A stretch of 64,000 nucleotides of DNA from Chryseobacterium ginsenosidimutans (lineage in GTDB: Bacteria; Bacteroidota; Bacteroidia; Flavobacteriales; Weeksellaceae), in contig NZ_JANUCO010000001.1 in the NCBI RefSeq assembly GCF_024807225.1, forward strand, positions 1,550,001 to 1,614,000, given 5' to 3'. Below, in pieces: positions 43,988 to 55,049 of the stretch. A model generated the notes under the pieces. That model ran no database searches. It was not told where the DNA came from and was given only the letters and a program-made list of their open reading frames with translations. The first letter of the stretch is position 1. Every line of letters begins with the position of its first letter. The position numbers were made by a program, and so were the translations under genes.

Positions 43988-45130
43988 ATGGAATTTCCGA
44001 TTTTACTTATAGTTATTATTGCGCTGGCTTTGATTTTTGATTACATTAATGGTTTTCATGATGCAGCCAACTCAATTGCGACTATTGTTTCTACAAAAGT
44101 TTTAACTCCATTCCAGGCTGTACTTTGGGCAGCACTTTGGAACTTTGCGGCTTTCTTTATCGCTGCTTACATTATTGGAGAATTCAAAATTGGTAATACA
44201 ATTGCCAAAACAGTTAATGAGAATTTTATCACCCTAGAAGTTATATTTTCAGGTCTTATTGCGGCAATCGCTTGGAACCTTTTAACATGGTGGTTTGGGA
44301 TTCCTTCTTCTTCTTCACATACATTAATTGGTGGTTTCCTTGGAGCAGCATTAATGCACGCTTTTATGACAGATTATCATGATGTTGTTGCAACTCAGCC
44401 GAATTTGGGTCTTTGGGACACATTTAAAGCTGCAGCCAGTCAGGTTAGTCATCAAAGTGTTGTGAAATTTGATAAAGTAATTCCTATCTTCTTATTCATT
44501 TTCATGGCACCGATTATAGGAATGATTATTTCGATTATTATTACCTTAATAATTGTTCACCTTTATAAAAAATCAAACCCTCATAAAGCTGATAAATCTT
44601 TCAAAAGATTGCAGTTGGGTTCTTCAGCTTTGTTCAGTTTAGGACACGGTTTGAATGATGCACAGAAAGTAATGGGTATTATTGGAGCTGCAATGATCTA
44701 TTATCACGTTCAGATGCTTCACGATCCTGAATATTTAAATATTCCTGCTGCGGGGAGGTTTGACCACTTTGCACAGCATTATATCTGGGTTCCTTTGGTT
44801 TCCTTTATTGCTATTGCATTGGGAACAATGAGCGGTGGTTGGAAGATCATCAAGACAATGGGTACTAAAATCACGAAAGTGACTTCATTAGAAGGAGTAA
44901 GTGCTGAAACTGCAGGTGCAATTACCTTGTTCATCACAGATCACTTTGGTATTCCTGTTTCTACGACACACACGATTACAGGTTCTATCATTGGGGTTGG
45001 TTTAACGAAAAGAATTTCTGCCGTACGATGGGGAATTACCGTAAGTCTTCTTTGGGCTTGGGTTCTTACCATTCCTATTTCAGCAATTGTTGCAGGACTT
45101 ACTTATCTTGCAGTAATGTTTCTAACTTAA
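43988..45130 (+). CDS. PiT-family inorganic phosphate transporter
   Basis: A 380-residue inner-membrane permease with about 10-11 helices. The duplicated PiT signatures are present: DYINGFHDAANSIATIVSTK about residue 20 and GHGLNDAQKVMGIIG about 220, with PSSSSHTLIGG about 107 and PVSTTHTITGSIIG about 325. It imports phosphate with a cation (H+ or Na+). Co-transcribed with the DUF47 gene; terminator follows. Confidence 0.93.
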   Translation: MEFPILLIVIIALALIFDYINGFHDAANSIATIVSTKVLTPFQAVLWAALWNFAAFFIAAYIIGEFKIGNTIAKTVNENFITLEVIFSGLIAAIAWNLLTWWFGIPSSSSHTLIGGFLGAALMHAFMTDYHDVVATQPNLGLWDTFKAAASQVSHQSVVKFDKVIPIFLFIFMAPIIGMIISIIITLIIVHLYKKSNPHKADKSFKRLQLGSSALFSLGHGLNDAQKVMGIIGAAMIYYHVQMLHDPEYLNIPAAGRFDHFAQHYIWVPLVSFIAIALGTMSGGWKIIKTMGTKITKVTSLEGVSAETAGAITLFITDHFGIPVSTTHTITGSIIGVGLTKRISAVRWGITVSLLWAWVLTIPISAIVAGLTYLAVMFLT

Positions 45131-45155
45131 AAATAGAAATTTAAATTTATCATAT

Positions 45156-45190
45156 AAACTTTGCTCGCTTGGGCAAAGTTTTTTTTTGTT
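45156..45190 (+). terminator. Terminator of Pit operon
   Basis: AACTTTGC / GCAAAGTT stem, 8-base loop, nine T residues. Confidence 0.85.
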
Positions 45191-45212
45191 TTATAAGATT
45201 GGTAAAATTTGA

Positions 45213-45324
45213 AGCTATTTCCTGCTTTCCGCACTCGCTATTTTTTTGGGTTTCGGTGCGGCGGCAAAGCCACCGCACCGAAACCCAAAAAAATGAGCTC
45301 AAACAAATGCTTCAATCAGGGCTA
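45213..45324 (+). repeat. Variable-core repeat, copy A, with 21-bp perfect hairpin
   Basis: Ends AGCTATTTCCTGCTTTCC and CAATCAGGGCTA are shared with copies at 58510-58598 (minus) and 63398-63478. The core differs: here it is a perfect 21-bp stem (TTTTTGGGTTTCGGTGCGG within 45241-45261, partner 45273-45293) with a second GGC/GCC stem in the loop. Confidence 0.75.
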
Positions 45325-45368
45325 AAATTGTAGTCTCCTGTTTAAACATTTGAAAAATATCTACAACG

Positions 45369-45449
45369 TTTGTCATCCCGTAGGGATCTAGGCGAGAATC
45401 TTTCCAAAACTTTTCTAATACTAAACTTAGATCCCTACGGGATGACAAA
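45369..45449. repeat. REP palindrome (GTCATCCCGTAGGGATCT type)
   Basis: Perfect 22-bp arms at 45369-45390 and 45428-45449. Compared with 31598 the arms read TCCC/GGGA instead of TTCC/GGAA, a compensated change. The rest of the 45325-45568 spacer is AT-rich. Confidence 0.8.
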
Positions 45450-45568
45450 TGTTATGGGAATAAATTAACAATAAAAGAAAAGCTTAAACAATCGAACTAA
45501 ATAAAAAACTTTAATATTTAAGTAGATTTAAAGTAAATAGTTACAAATATCACAAACATAAAATTTTG

Positions 45569-45633
45569 AATCCTCACTTCATAAAAACGGTGAGGATTTT
45601 TGTTTTATAAAGCCTCGAAAAATCGTATTTTTG
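45569..45633 (+). promoter_or_regulatory. Terminator-like hairpin and promoter of polyprenyl synthetase gene
   Basis: AATCCTCAC (45569) / GTGAGGATT (45590) with T tail; the tail ends in TTTG (45599-45602), which with TATTTTTG (45626-45633, 23 bases later) forms a promoter. The ATG at 45652 is 19 bases after the -7 box. Confidence 0.6.
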
Positions 45634-45651
45634 CTTAAACTATTAGAATTT

Positions 45652-46623
45652 ATGGAATTTTTAGACAAGTACCAACAGATTGTTGCTGATGCCATTACCA
45701 AATATACTTTTAAAGATAAACCTGAGGAACTGTATGAGCCGATGAACTACATCATTTCTCACGGTGGAAAACGCCTTCGTCCGATCATGGTTTTAATGGC
45801 TTGTGACTTGTTTGGAGGTGATTTAAAAGAAGCAATCAAGCCTGCTTTGGCGATCGAGTTTTTCCATAATTTTACGCTGATTCATGATGATATTATGGAT
45901 GAAGCGCCTTTGAGAAGAAACAAACCTACCATCCATACTTTACACGGGATCAACGTGGGAATTCTTTCCGGAGACGGATTGATGTTAAAGGCTTACAAGT
46001 TTTTCGAAGATCTTGAACCTGAGACTTTTAAAGCTTGTATCAGAATTTTCACGCACACAGGATTGCTTTTATGCGAAGGTCAGCAATATGACATCAATTT
46101 TGAAACTCAGAAAGATGTAACTTTTGATGATTATATCAGAATGATTACTTACAAAACAGGGGTTTTAAGCGCTTCTTCATTTGAGATTGGAGCATTGATC
46201 GCAAAAGCAAATTTTAAAGATGCAAAAGCGATTTTCAATTTTGGAAAACATATCGGAATTGCCTTCCAGATTATGGATGATTATTTGGACGTATTCGGAG
46301 ATCAGGCGCAATTTGGTAAGAAACATGCAGGAGATATTTACGAAAATAAAAAAACAGTTCTTTACTTAATGGCGAGAGAACATGCGACAGATGAAGAAAG
46401 AAAAGAGCTTGATTACTGGTATTCTAAAAAGACCGACAACATCGATAAAGTCTACGGAGTTGAGAAGATTTTCAGAAGAACAAAAGTAGACGAAAAAGCC
46501 TTGCGTTTAATTGAAAAACACAACGAAATCGGACAAAGCTACCTTCAGAAAATAGATATTCCGGAAGATAAGAAAAAGCCGTTTGCAGAGCTTGCCAATT
46601 ATTTATTGAGAAGAGAAAGCTAA
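45652..46623 (+). CDS. Polyprenyl diphosphate synthase
   Basis: A 323-residue cytoplasmic trans-isoprenyl diphosphate synthase. GGKRLRPIMVLM about residue 38 binds IPP. The first Asp-rich motif is LIHDDIMDEAPLRRNKPTIH (DDxxD about 82-86), followed by GDGLMLKAY; the second is FQIMDDYLDVFGD (about 206-218). KKHAGDIYENKKTVLYL follows. It makes a C15-C20 or longer chain for quinones or lipid carriers; chain length cannot be settled. The upstream 7-codon extension is rejected because it overlaps the -7 box. Confidence 0.92.
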   Translation: MEFLDKYQQIVADAITKYTFKDKPEELYEPMNYIISHGGKRLRPIMVLMACDLFGGDLKEAIKPALAIEFFHNFTLIHDDIMDEAPLRRNKPTIHTLHGINVGILSGDGLMLKAYKFFEDLEPETFKACIRIFTHTGLLLCEGQQYDINFETQKDVTFDDYIRMITYKTGVLSASSFEIGALIAKANFKDAKAIFNFGKHIGIAFQIMDDYLDVFGDQAQFGKKHAGDIYENKKTVLYLMAREHATDEERKELDYWYSKKTDNIDKVYGVEKIFRRTKVDEKALRLIEKHNEIGQSYLQKIDIPEDKKKPFAELANYLLRRES

Positions 46624-46699
46624 TCAGATTGTAGCTATAAAGTCGCAGGTCGCAGCGTTGTTACCTGCAACCTTACAACTGCAGCCTCATACCTATATA

Positions 46700-47659
46700 A
46701 TGAAATTCAGGACAGAAGTTGCCATAAAAGAATCGCAGAAGAAGATTGAAGTTGAGGATAAAATATTTTCAATAGGTTCTTGTTTTGCTTCCGAAATGTC
46801 GGATCTGTTTCAGCAGGGGCAATTGCAAAGTATTCATAACCCTTTTGGAACGATTTTTAACCCTTTTTCTATCAATAATTCCATTAAAAGGCTTCATGAT
46901 GCCGAGTTTTATCATGAAGAGGAATTAATTACTTTTAATGACGAATTTATTTCTCTGGATCATCACACAAGCTTTGATACACGATACATTCATCAGACTT
47001 TAAATAAAATCAATTCGAAGTTGGAAGAAGGAAACTCTTTTCTTCAAAATTCAAATTGGATTATTGTAACATACGGAACGTCATTTATTTATGAGTTCGT
47101 TCCCAAGCAAAAACTGGTTGCCAATTGTCACAAAATTCCGCAAAAATTCTTCGAAAAAAGATTGTTGACGCATCAGGAACTTACAGATTCTATTTACAAT
47201 ACGATTTTAAATTTGGATGATATTTGTAAGGATGATGTTCAGATTTTGTTTACGGTTTCTCCGGTTCGTCATACAAAAGACGGAATGATTGAAAATCAGC
47301 TAAGTAAGTCGAAATTAATCACGGCAATTCATGAAATTATTCCTCAGTTTGAAAACTGTCACTATCTTCCAATTTATGAGATTTTAATGGACGATTTGCG
47401 GGATTATCGTTTTTATAAAGAAGATATGATTCATCCTAATAATCAGGCGGTTAATTATATTTTTGATCAATTCGGAACTGCTTATTTTTCTGAAGAAACG
47501 AAAGGTTTTATTAAAGAAAATTTTAAAATTAATAAGGCTTTAGAACATAGAACGGATGACGAAAAAGATCCGAAATACATTGAGTTTAAAGAAAAATTAA
47601 ACGAGAAAATCGAAGCTCAGCGACAAAAAGTAAAACATAAAATATTTTTAAATGATTGA
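46700..47659 (+). CDS. GSCFA-domain protein
   Basis: A 319-residue protein with the naming motif FSIGSCFASEMSDLFQQG (about residues 22-38), then HNPFGTIFNPFSI. VTYGTSFIYEF and FTVSPVRHTKDGMIENQLSK about 185-205 are the SGNH-hydrolase-like later blocks, and DMIHPNNQAVNYIF about 255 carries the conserved Asp-x-x-His. Presumably an esterase acting on glycans, substrate unknown. Start at MKFRTEV; its stop overlaps the next gene by 8 bases. Confidence 0.85.
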   Translation: MKFRTEVAIKESQKKIEVEDKIFSIGSCFASEMSDLFQQGQLQSIHNPFGTIFNPFSINNSIKRLHDAEFYHEEELITFNDEFISLDHHTSFDTRYIHQTLNKINSKLEEGNSFLQNSNWIIVTYGTSFIYEFVPKQKLVANCHKIPQKFFEKRLLTHQELTDSIYNTILNLDDICKDDVQILFTVSPVRHTKDGMIENQLSKSKLITAIHEIIPQFENCHYLPIYEILMDDLRDYRFYKEDMIHPNNQAVNYIFDQFGTAYFSEETKGFIKENFKINKALEHRTDDEKDPKYIEFKEKLNEKIEAQRQKVKHKIFLND

Positions 47660-48179
47660 TTTTACTACCATCGATTATTTGAAGAACGGAAATGAAAAAC
47701 AGAAAAGAGCCTTTCAAGTTCTTACCAAACATGGTTTATTTGAAAAACTGAAATATTATTCACCAATTTTAGCCGGAACAATTCCGATTGAAATTGATAT
47801 TGAAGGAAGCGATCTGGATATAATTTGTGAGGTTGATCTTAGATTTGAGGAAGATTTTTTGGATGATTTAATGTTCAGTAAATTTATTCCTCATGATGCA
47901 GAAGTTAAAGTTGAATATCCAATTTTAAACGGTGAAAATTGTATTACATTAAATTTTATTCTGGAAGAATTTCCCATCGAAATTTTTGGACAAAATAATC
48001 CGACAACCGAACAAAACGCTTATCGTCACATGATTGCCGAGTACAAAATAGTACAGGAAAAAGGAGAAGATTTTAAGCAAAAAATAATAGAATTAAAGAA
48101 GAAAGGGATAAAAACAGAACCTGCATTCGGAATATTGCTGGGTTTGGAAAATCCTTATGAAGATCTGTTAAAATTTTAA
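47652..48179 (+). CDS. DUF4269 family nucleotidyltransferase-like protein
   Basis: A 175-residue cytoplasmic protein. AGTIPIEIDIEGSDLDIICE contains the G-x-x-D-x-D pattern of the nucleotidyltransferase fold (G..SDLDI), and the following TEQNAYRHMIAEYKIVQEKG block and KTEPAFGILLGL end match DUF4269. Biochemical role unknown. It overlaps the GSCFA gene by 8 bases and is 5 bases before tatD. Confidence 0.82.
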   Translation: MIDFTTIDYLKNGNEKQKRAFQVLTKHGLFEKLKYYSPILAGTIPIEIDIEGSDLDIICEVDLRFEEDFLDDLMFSKFIPHDAEVKVEYPILNGENCITLNFILEEFPIEIFGQNNPTTEQNAYRHMIAEYKIVQEKGEDFKQKIIELKKKGIKTEPAFGILLGLENPYEDLLKF

Positions 48180-48184
48180 GAAAA

Positions 48185-48952
48185 ATGATTGACACACATA
48201 CACATTTATACGCAGAAGAATTTGATGAAGATAGAAAAGAAGCCATTCAGAGAGCTTTAGATAAAGGAATTACAGAATTTTATCTTCCTGCCATCGATTC
48301 AGAATCTCACGAAAAAATGCTTCAGTTGGAGGCAGAATATCCCGATCAGATTTTCTCAATGATGGGTTTGCATCCTTGTTATGTAAAGCCTGAAAATTGG
48401 GAAAATGAACTGGAAATCGTGAAAAATTACCTTGATCAAAGAGCTTTTCCGGCAATCGGAGAAATCGGAATTGATCTGTATTGGGATAAAACGACTTTGG
48501 ATATTCAGGTGAAAGCTTTTGAGCAGCAAATCGATTGGGCGATTGAAAAAGACTTGCCGATTGTAATTCATACAAGAGAAAGTTTTGATGAAACTTTTGA
48601 AGTACTGGAAAGAAAAAAACATCCGAAATTACGCGGAATTTTCCATTGTTTTTCTGGGAATCTCGAACAGGCAAAACATGCGATCGATCTGAATTTTTTG
48701 TTGGGAATTGGTGGAGTAGTGACGTTTAAAAACGGGAAAATCGATCAGTTTTTAAATGAAATCCCATTAGAAAAAATCGTTTTGGAAACAGATTCTCCTT
48801 ATTTAGCACCGGTTCCGTACAGAGGAAAGAGAAATGAAAGTTCTTACCTTGATTTGGTCTTAGGAAAACTGGTTGATATTTACGGAAAAGATTTTGCGGA
48901 AATCGACAAGATTACTACTGAAAATGCAAAGAAAGTGTTTGTTCAAATTTAA
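48185..48952 (+). CDS. TatD-family metal-dependent hydrolase
   Basis: A 255-residue TIM-barrel deoxyribonuclease-like hydrolase. MIDTHTHLYAEEFDEDR holds the HxH metal site, AIGEIGIDLYWDKT the Glu ligand, LPIVIHTRESFDETF and GIFHCFSGNLEQAKH the His ligands, and VLETDSPYLAPVPYRGKRN the final Asp. Probably a 3'-5' DNA exonuclease or D-aminoacyl-tRNA related enzyme; general role in DNA repair or turnover. Last gene of the GSCFA-DUF4269-TatD unit. Confidence 0.92.
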   Translation: MIDTHTHLYAEEFDEDRKEAIQRALDKGITEFYLPAIDSESHEKMLQLEAEYPDQIFSMMGLHPCYVKPENWENELEIVKNYLDQRAFPAIGEIGIDLYWDKTTLDIQVKAFEQQIDWAIEKDLPIVIHTRESFDETFEVLERKKHPKLRGIFHCFSGNLEQAKHAIDLNFLLGIGGVVTFKNGKIDQFLNEIPLEKIVLETDSPYLAPVPYRGKRNESSYLDLVLGKLVDIYGKDFAEIDKITTENAKKVFVQI

Positions 48953-48959
48953 AATATAA

Positions 48960-48986
48960 AAGCCTTCCGATTTGGAAGGCTTATTT

Positions 48987-48990
<4 letters not shown>
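48960..48990. terminator. Bidirectional terminator
   Basis: AAGCCTTCC / GGAAGGCTT with flanking A and T runs, between the convergent tatD and helicase genes. Confidence 0.85.
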
Positions 48991-50288
<1,298 letters not shown>

Positions 50289-50315
50289 ATTGAATTGTTT
50301 TTTAATTAACTAAAA

Positions 50316-50340
50316 ATTCCTTCAAAAGGAAGGAATTATA
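50316..50340 (-). terminator. Terminator of the DUF6438 gene
   Basis: AATTCCTT / AAGGAATT with flanking A run on the + strand (T run on the minus strand). Confidence 0.65.
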
Positions 50341-50374
50341 TTTTGCAAAGGTAGTCTAAATATTTTTAAATAGA

Positions 50375-50863
50375 TTATTTCACTTTCGTCCATTGTTGGT
50401 TCGTTCTCAGATCCTCAAAAAACTTGTAGGCTGCAGCTAATTTTTCAGTTCCTTTTTTACCGTAATCTTCTACATGCTTTGAAGTTCCGTCCGCAAAATT
50501 GATTCTTAAATGTGAAGTCGGAAGATCGGTAACATTTCTTTCACCGTATTTTTCGTTCAGATTTTTCACGTCTAAACCGTCCAATAAAGCAACTAATTTA
50601 TTGTAATCTTCTTCTTTAATTGTTCCCTTAAAAGTTCCTTCACGAGGCTTGTCGAATTCTCCTTTTGAAAATCCTTTCGAGAAATTAAAATGTTCTGCTT
50701 CAAGTACAGCTGTTCTGTCCGGATTGATTGTAATTTTGAAAATAGGGCAAGATCCGAAACAAGCTCCTGCTTCATATTCAATTGTAGAGTATTTTGAATT
50801 CATTTTTTGAGAGTTGCATGAAAACAAAAAGACAAATGCACAAAGGGCTAATAAATATTTCAT
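50375..50863 (-). CDS. DUF6438-type lipoprotein
   Basis: A 162-residue protein: MKYLLALCAFVFLFSCNSQK is a lipoprotein signal (Cys 16). IEYEAGACFGSCPIFKITIN holds the CFGxCP motif of DUF6438-like proteins, and a GTF-KGTIKEEDYNKL strand-helix block follows. Possibly a disulphide-containing periplasmic or surface lipoprotein; function unknown. Monocistronic. Confidence 0.78.
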   Translation of the reverse strand: MKYLLALCAFVFLFSCNSQKMNSKYSTIEYEAGACFGSCPIFKITINPDRTAVLEAEHFNFSKGFSKGEFDKPREGTFKGTIKEEDYNKLVALLDGLDVKNLNEKYGERNVTDLPTSHLRINFADGTSKHVEDYGKKGTEKLAAAYKFFEDLRTNQQWTKVK

Positions 50864-51002
50864 AGTTTAAAATTTCGTTTGGAGTCACTCAAGAATTGTT
50901 CCAAAAATAGAGGCAAAAAAGAATTAAACAAAAATTTAATATTCGGAAAAAGTATTTCGGAGAAATTTTTGTTATTTTGAGGATTGTAATTTACTATTTA
51001 CT

Positions 51003-51734
51003 ATGTACAATTTCCTAAAGTCGGTTGCTAAGAATATTATTCCTCAAAAAGCTCTTGTCAATAATGAAGAAAAATTTAGAAGATTTTTAATTCCTTTTTA
51101 TAAGGGCAAAAACCATGAATGTAATGTTTGTGGGACAAAGCTTAAGAATTTTGCTCAACTGAACAATGGAGATCTTATCTGTCCCATCTGCGGAAGCATT
51201 TCGAGAGCGAGAAGACTGTATCAGCTTCTTACAGAAGAGTTTTTCAAGCCGGGAATTGCCGTTCTGGATTTTTCACCTTTCAGAATTTTATATAAAAAAT
51301 GGAAAAAGAAAAATGACATCCAATATTTTGCCACAGATTTTGGAAATGACTTTATAGCAGATTATCGTTACGATATTACAAATATTGACTGTAAAGATGA
51401 AACTTTTGATCTTATTATCTGTTACCATATTTTAGAACATATCATTGATGATAGAAAAGCAATGTCTGAATTGATAAGGGTTCTTAAAAAAGATGGAAAA
51501 GTTCTGATTCAGACTCCTTTTAAAGAAGGTGAAATTTATGAGGACTATTCTATTGTGACTGATGAAGAGCGATTAAAACATTTTGGGCAGGAAGATCATG
51601 TAAGAATTTATTCAGTCGAAGGTTTGGAAAATAGATTACGAGAAGCCGGTTTTCAGGTGGAAGTAAGAACTTTTGAAGGAGATAAATATTGTGGATTTGC
51701 ACAAAATGAAAAAGTTTTGGTTTGTATGAAATAA
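51003..51734 (+). CDS. Class I SAM-dependent methyltransferase with zinc ribbon
   Basis: A 243-residue protein. An N-terminal zinc-ribbon-like pair CNVCGTKLKNFAQ and LICPICGSISRARRLYQ (Cys-x2-Cys twice, about residues 40-65) precedes a Methyltransf_11-like domain: VLDFSPFRILYKKWK, ADYRYDITNIDCKDETFDLI, ICYHILEHIIDDRKAM and VLKKDGKVLIQTPF. The motif I is unusual (DFSPF instead of DxGxG). Substrate unknown; similar proteins occur near glycan genes. Confidence 0.82.
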   Translation: MYNFLKSVAKNIIPQKALVNNEEKFRRFLIPFYKGKNHECNVCGTKLKNFAQLNNGDLICPICGSISRARRLYQLLTEEFFKPGIAVLDFSPFRILYKKWKKKNDIQYFATDFGNDFIADYRYDITNIDCKDETFDLIICYHILEHIIDDRKAMSELIRVLKKDGKVLIQTPFKEGEIYEDYSIVTDEERLKHFGQEDHVRIYSVEGLENRLREAGFQVEVRTFEGDKYCGFAQNEKVLVCMK

Positions 51735-52163
51735 TTTATTTCATCTTTTTCCAATCGTGAGTTATCTTACATAAAATTTCAAACGATAACTCTTGATAGA
51801 TCTTAAGCTTGGATTTTCATGGATTAATAGTATAATCAGCCTGACTTTCCAAATAAATTGAATTAAGACTTCTTCAACAATATGACTTTTCGGATTTAAA
51901 ATATTTTGAATCTGTTTTCTGAGAATTGCGCGAAAAATAGTAATTCAAGTTAGAAAGATGTAAAAACGTTATAAATATTTCACAATTTAAAATTTGTGAT
52001 GTTCTTCGGTCTTCGATCAAACAAAATTAAGTAATAAGTTAATTCAGATATATAAAAGTTATCTCTTGCATAGGAAAAATATAACAAAAAGCTGTAATTA
52101 CATAAAATTGCTCTACTTATCCAAGTTTATATTTGTTCGAATCAAAAAAATAACTTTTTAATC
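51735..52163 (+). other. Spacer with promoter of the YadA-like gene
   Basis: AT-rich DNA without a gene. TATATTTG at 52128-52135 matches the -7 consensus 29 bases ahead of the start codon. No other feature seen. Confidence 0.5.
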
Positions 52164-53300
52164 ATGAAAAAAACTATCATCTTAATTGGTGCTGTAATAG
52201 GGTTTACAGCAAACGCTCAATGGAATCTTACCGGAAATGCAGGTACAAATCCACCAACTAATTTTTTAGGAACTCTTGACAATCAACCATTAGTTTTTAA
52301 AACAAATAATGTGGAGAAGATGAGAATTAATCCTGATGGAAGATTCATATTCTTAAATCTTTCTTCAACAGGTCAGGTTTGGGATAAAAATCTATTCTTC
52401 GCTGGTGGAGTGAATAATGCGACAAGTATTCTTAATACTGTTTTTGGAATCGGAGCTTTTACTCAAAATACGACAGGAGCAGGTAATACTGCGATCGGAA
52501 GTAATGTAATGTCAATATTATCAAGTGGAGATGGTAATACGGCTCTTGGCTCAGGGGCGATGACTTCGGCGCAATCAGGTTCACATAATGTGGCGATAGG
52601 AGCAAATGCATTAGAATCTTTTCTTTCCGGTACCGGAAATACTGTTGTAGGATCTCATGCAATGGCTTACGGATCGACAGGTACCAATAATACAGCTGTA
52701 GGTCTTAGTGTTTTACGATATTTAAAAACAGGAAATGCAAACATATCTGTAGGTGGGGAATCTTTCAGAGCATTAGATAACGGTTCAAATAATATTAATT
52801 TAGGTTATTCCAATGCAAAAAATATTATATCGGGAAATAATAATGTTTTTATAGGAACCAATATCAATCCTTATTCGGCAACACCAGAAAGTGAACTAAA
52901 CATAGGCAACTGGATCATAGGCAACAACGGAACCATTGGAATTGGTCAATTTACCAATCAGCTTCCTGCAGACGGAATTGCAGCAGACGGTGAAAAGTAC
53001 AAACTTTTTGTGAAAGACGGTATCAAAACCGAAAAAGTAAAAGTAGATATTGCTGCAAGTAACGGTTGGGCAGATTATGTTTTTGAAAAAGATTATAAAT
53101 TGATGCCATTGAATAAAGTAGAAAAATTCATCAATGAAAATGGTCATCTTCCTGAAGTTCCTACAACAGAAGAAGCCATCAAAAACGGAATTGAACTAAA
53201 GGAAATGAATATCCTTCTTTTGAAGAAAATTGAAGAACTTACACTTTATACCATTGAGCAACAAAAAAGAATAGAAGCTCTTGAGAAAAAAGTAAAATAA
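52164..53300 (+). CDS. Secreted protein with YadA-head-like repeats and coiled-coil end
   Basis: A 378-residue protein with signal peptide MKKTIILIGAVIGFTANAQ. Residues about 100-235 contain seven or more degenerate repeats of about 14-24 residues of the form GNTA(I/L)GSxAM..., for example GAGNTAIGSNVMSILSSG and GDGNTALGSGAMTSAQSG, like trimeric autotransporter heads. The C-terminal part (NGWADYVFEKDYKLMPLNKV, then FINENGHLPEVPTTEEAIKN and a coiled coil LLKKIEELTLYTIEQQKRIE) is a common Bacteroidota ending, probably a trimerisation or attachment module. Likely a surface fibre-like protein. The next gene follows after 13 bp. Confidence 0.82.
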   Translation: MKKTIILIGAVIGFTANAQWNLTGNAGTNPPTNFLGTLDNQPLVFKTNNVEKMRINPDGRFIFLNLSSTGQVWDKNLFFAGGVNNATSILNTVFGIGAFTQNTTGAGNTAIGSNVMSILSSGDGNTALGSGAMTSAQSGSHNVAIGANALESFLSGTGNTVVGSHAMAYGSTGTNNTAVGLSVLRYLKTGNANISVGGESFRALDNGSNNINLGYSNAKNIISGNNNVFIGTNINPYSATPESELNIGNWIIGNNGTIGIGQFTNQLPADGIAADGEKYKLFVKDGIKTEKVKVDIAASNGWADYVFEKDYKLMPLNKVEKFINENGHLPEVPTTEEAIKNGIELKEMNILLLKKIEELTLYTIEQQKRIEALEKKVK

Positions 53301-53313
53301 TTAATTATATAAA

Positions 53314-55014
53314 ATGAATAATATGAAAAAGTTTTATATAACAATTATAATGGCATTATTGCCAATACTTATGTTTTCGCAGGGCGAAAATGATAATTGG
53401 TATTTTGGAAATTATGCAGGTGTAAATTTTTCTAACCCTTCTCCTACAGCACTTACAAATAGTCAAATGTATACGGAGGAAGCTTCTGGAGCAGTCAGTG
53501 ATAGTAATGGAAACCTTTTATTTTATACCAATGGAGAAACTATATGGACAAGGGAGCATCAACCAATGCAAAATGGGACGGGTCTTACGGGGCATACTTA
53601 TTCAACACAGCAACTGGCAATAGCAAAAAATCCTGCAAATCCTAAACAATATTATGTATTTACTGCTGCACTTACGGAGCCAACCAGTAGCTTTATTGCA
53701 TACTCAATTGTTGATATGACACAAGGAAATATTGTAAATGGACAGCCACTTGGTAAAGTATTGACTAATTATAAAAATATTCCTATTGTTGATCAGAATG
53801 GAAATCAGTTTCAAACAGAGGCTATCACACTCGTTATGCATTCAGATGGTGTTTCTTTTTGGGTTTTAGTTCCAAATGGTAATAATTTATATAGTTACAG
53901 AGTTACTGCTGCGGGCTTTAATCCAATTCCGGTTGTTAGTAGTGTAAATATGTTATCAGAGCTTATTCCTACGAGTTATTTTGGAATAAGAGCATCTCCA
54001 AAAATTGATAGTGGAAGTGGATTTACAAACTATATTTCAATAAGTTTATGGAGGCCGGCTCCTAATGCCAGTTATTTTTACAGAAATAAAGTGATGTCTT
54101 TTAATGATACTACAGGACAAATAACTTCTCATTACTCAATAGATTTTTATACCGAAAAGTCATATATTTCAGAATTTAATAAGGACGGAAAAATATTGTA
54201 TTTAGGTCAAAATAGAATTTATGCAGTAGATCTTTCGGCCTCCTCCTCATCGGTAGTATATAATCTTATCTATAATGGTTATAATACTGGTAAATCTTTT
54301 TGGGGAATTCAGAGGAATAGCAAAAATGAAATTTATATTAGTAGCCCACTTTATGGATATTTAAGTAAAATTACCAATCCTGATACGTATGGTGGGAGCG
54401 GGTTGAATTTAGATGAAATTTATCTGCAAGGAAAGACAACTTATTTAGGACTTCCACAACAATTACTGATAACAAACGCAAATACCCCAGAATGTTTTCC
54501 AAATAAGATTCTACAAAATGCTGAAACTAATGTTGATTATATACATGCAGTAAGTGACTATATCATAACTTTAGACAACTATTCTACAGATGCAAGTAAC
54601 AATTCGATCACATTGCAGGCAAATAATTATGTTTTGTTAAAACCAAATACATCTATTAAATTTGGTTCTGATTTCTTAGCTAAAATTGAACCATGTAATA
54701 ATAGCAAAAATCAAGAAAGAAAAGATATTATCACTCCTACTGAACAAAAGAGAGTTTCCTTAACTTTAGATTTAAGAGAAAAAATAGGTGATGACAATTC
54801 AATAAAAATCTATCCGAATCCAACTTCTGATATTTTATATATAAAATCCAATTCGAAAATTAATAGAGTAGAGGTGTTTGATATTTCTGGTAAAAAGATT
54901 ATTACAATATTAAATGATAATAAAATTGATGTGAAAAACTTTCCGGCAGGATCTTATATTATTAATATAGAAACAAAAGAAGGGAAAATAACTGAGAAAT
55001 TTATTAAGAAATAA
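53314..55014 (+). CDS. T9SS-exported surface protein with type A sorting domain
   Basis: A 566-residue protein. Signal peptide (MKKFYITIIMALLPILMFSQ) then a large N-terminal region starting ENDNWYFGNYAGVNFSNPSP with repeated motifs (SGAVSDSNGNLLFYTNGETI, AIAKNPANPKQYYVFTA) that suggest a beta-propeller-like adhesin. The end IKIYPNPTSDILYIKS followed by VEVFDISGKKII and FPAGSYIINIETKEGKITEK is the type A C-terminal sorting signal of the type IX secretion system. It is probably co-transcribed with the fibre-like protein. Two ATGs three codons apart are possible starts. Confidence 0.85.
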   Translation: MNNMKKFYITIIMALLPILMFSQGENDNWYFGNYAGVNFSNPSPTALTNSQMYTEEASGAVSDSNGNLLFYTNGETIWTREHQPMQNGTGLTGHTYSTQQLAIAKNPANPKQYYVFTAALTEPTSSFIAYSIVDMTQGNIVNGQPLGKVLTNYKNIPIVDQNGNQFQTEAITLVMHSDGVSFWVLVPNGNNLYSYRVTAAGFNPIPVVSSVNMLSELIPTSYFGIRASPKIDSGSGFTNYISISLWRPAPNASYFYRNKVMSFNDTTGQITSHYSIDFYTEKSYISEFNKDGKILYLGQNRIYAVDLSASSSSVVYNLIYNGYNTGKSFWGIQRNSKNEIYISSPLYGYLSKITNPDTYGGSGLNLDEIYLQGKTTYLGLPQQLLITNANTPECFPNKILQNAETNVDYIHAVSDYIITLDNYSTDASNNSITLQANNYVLLKPNTSIKFGSDFLAKIEPCNNSKNQERKDIITPTEQKRVSLTLDLREKIGDDNSIKIYPNPTSDILYIKSNSKINRVEVFDISGKKIITILNDNKIDVKNFPAGSYIINIETKEGKITEKFIKK

Positions 55015-55049
55015 AATAATAGTATTTAAAATTTTTTAATTGTAAAACG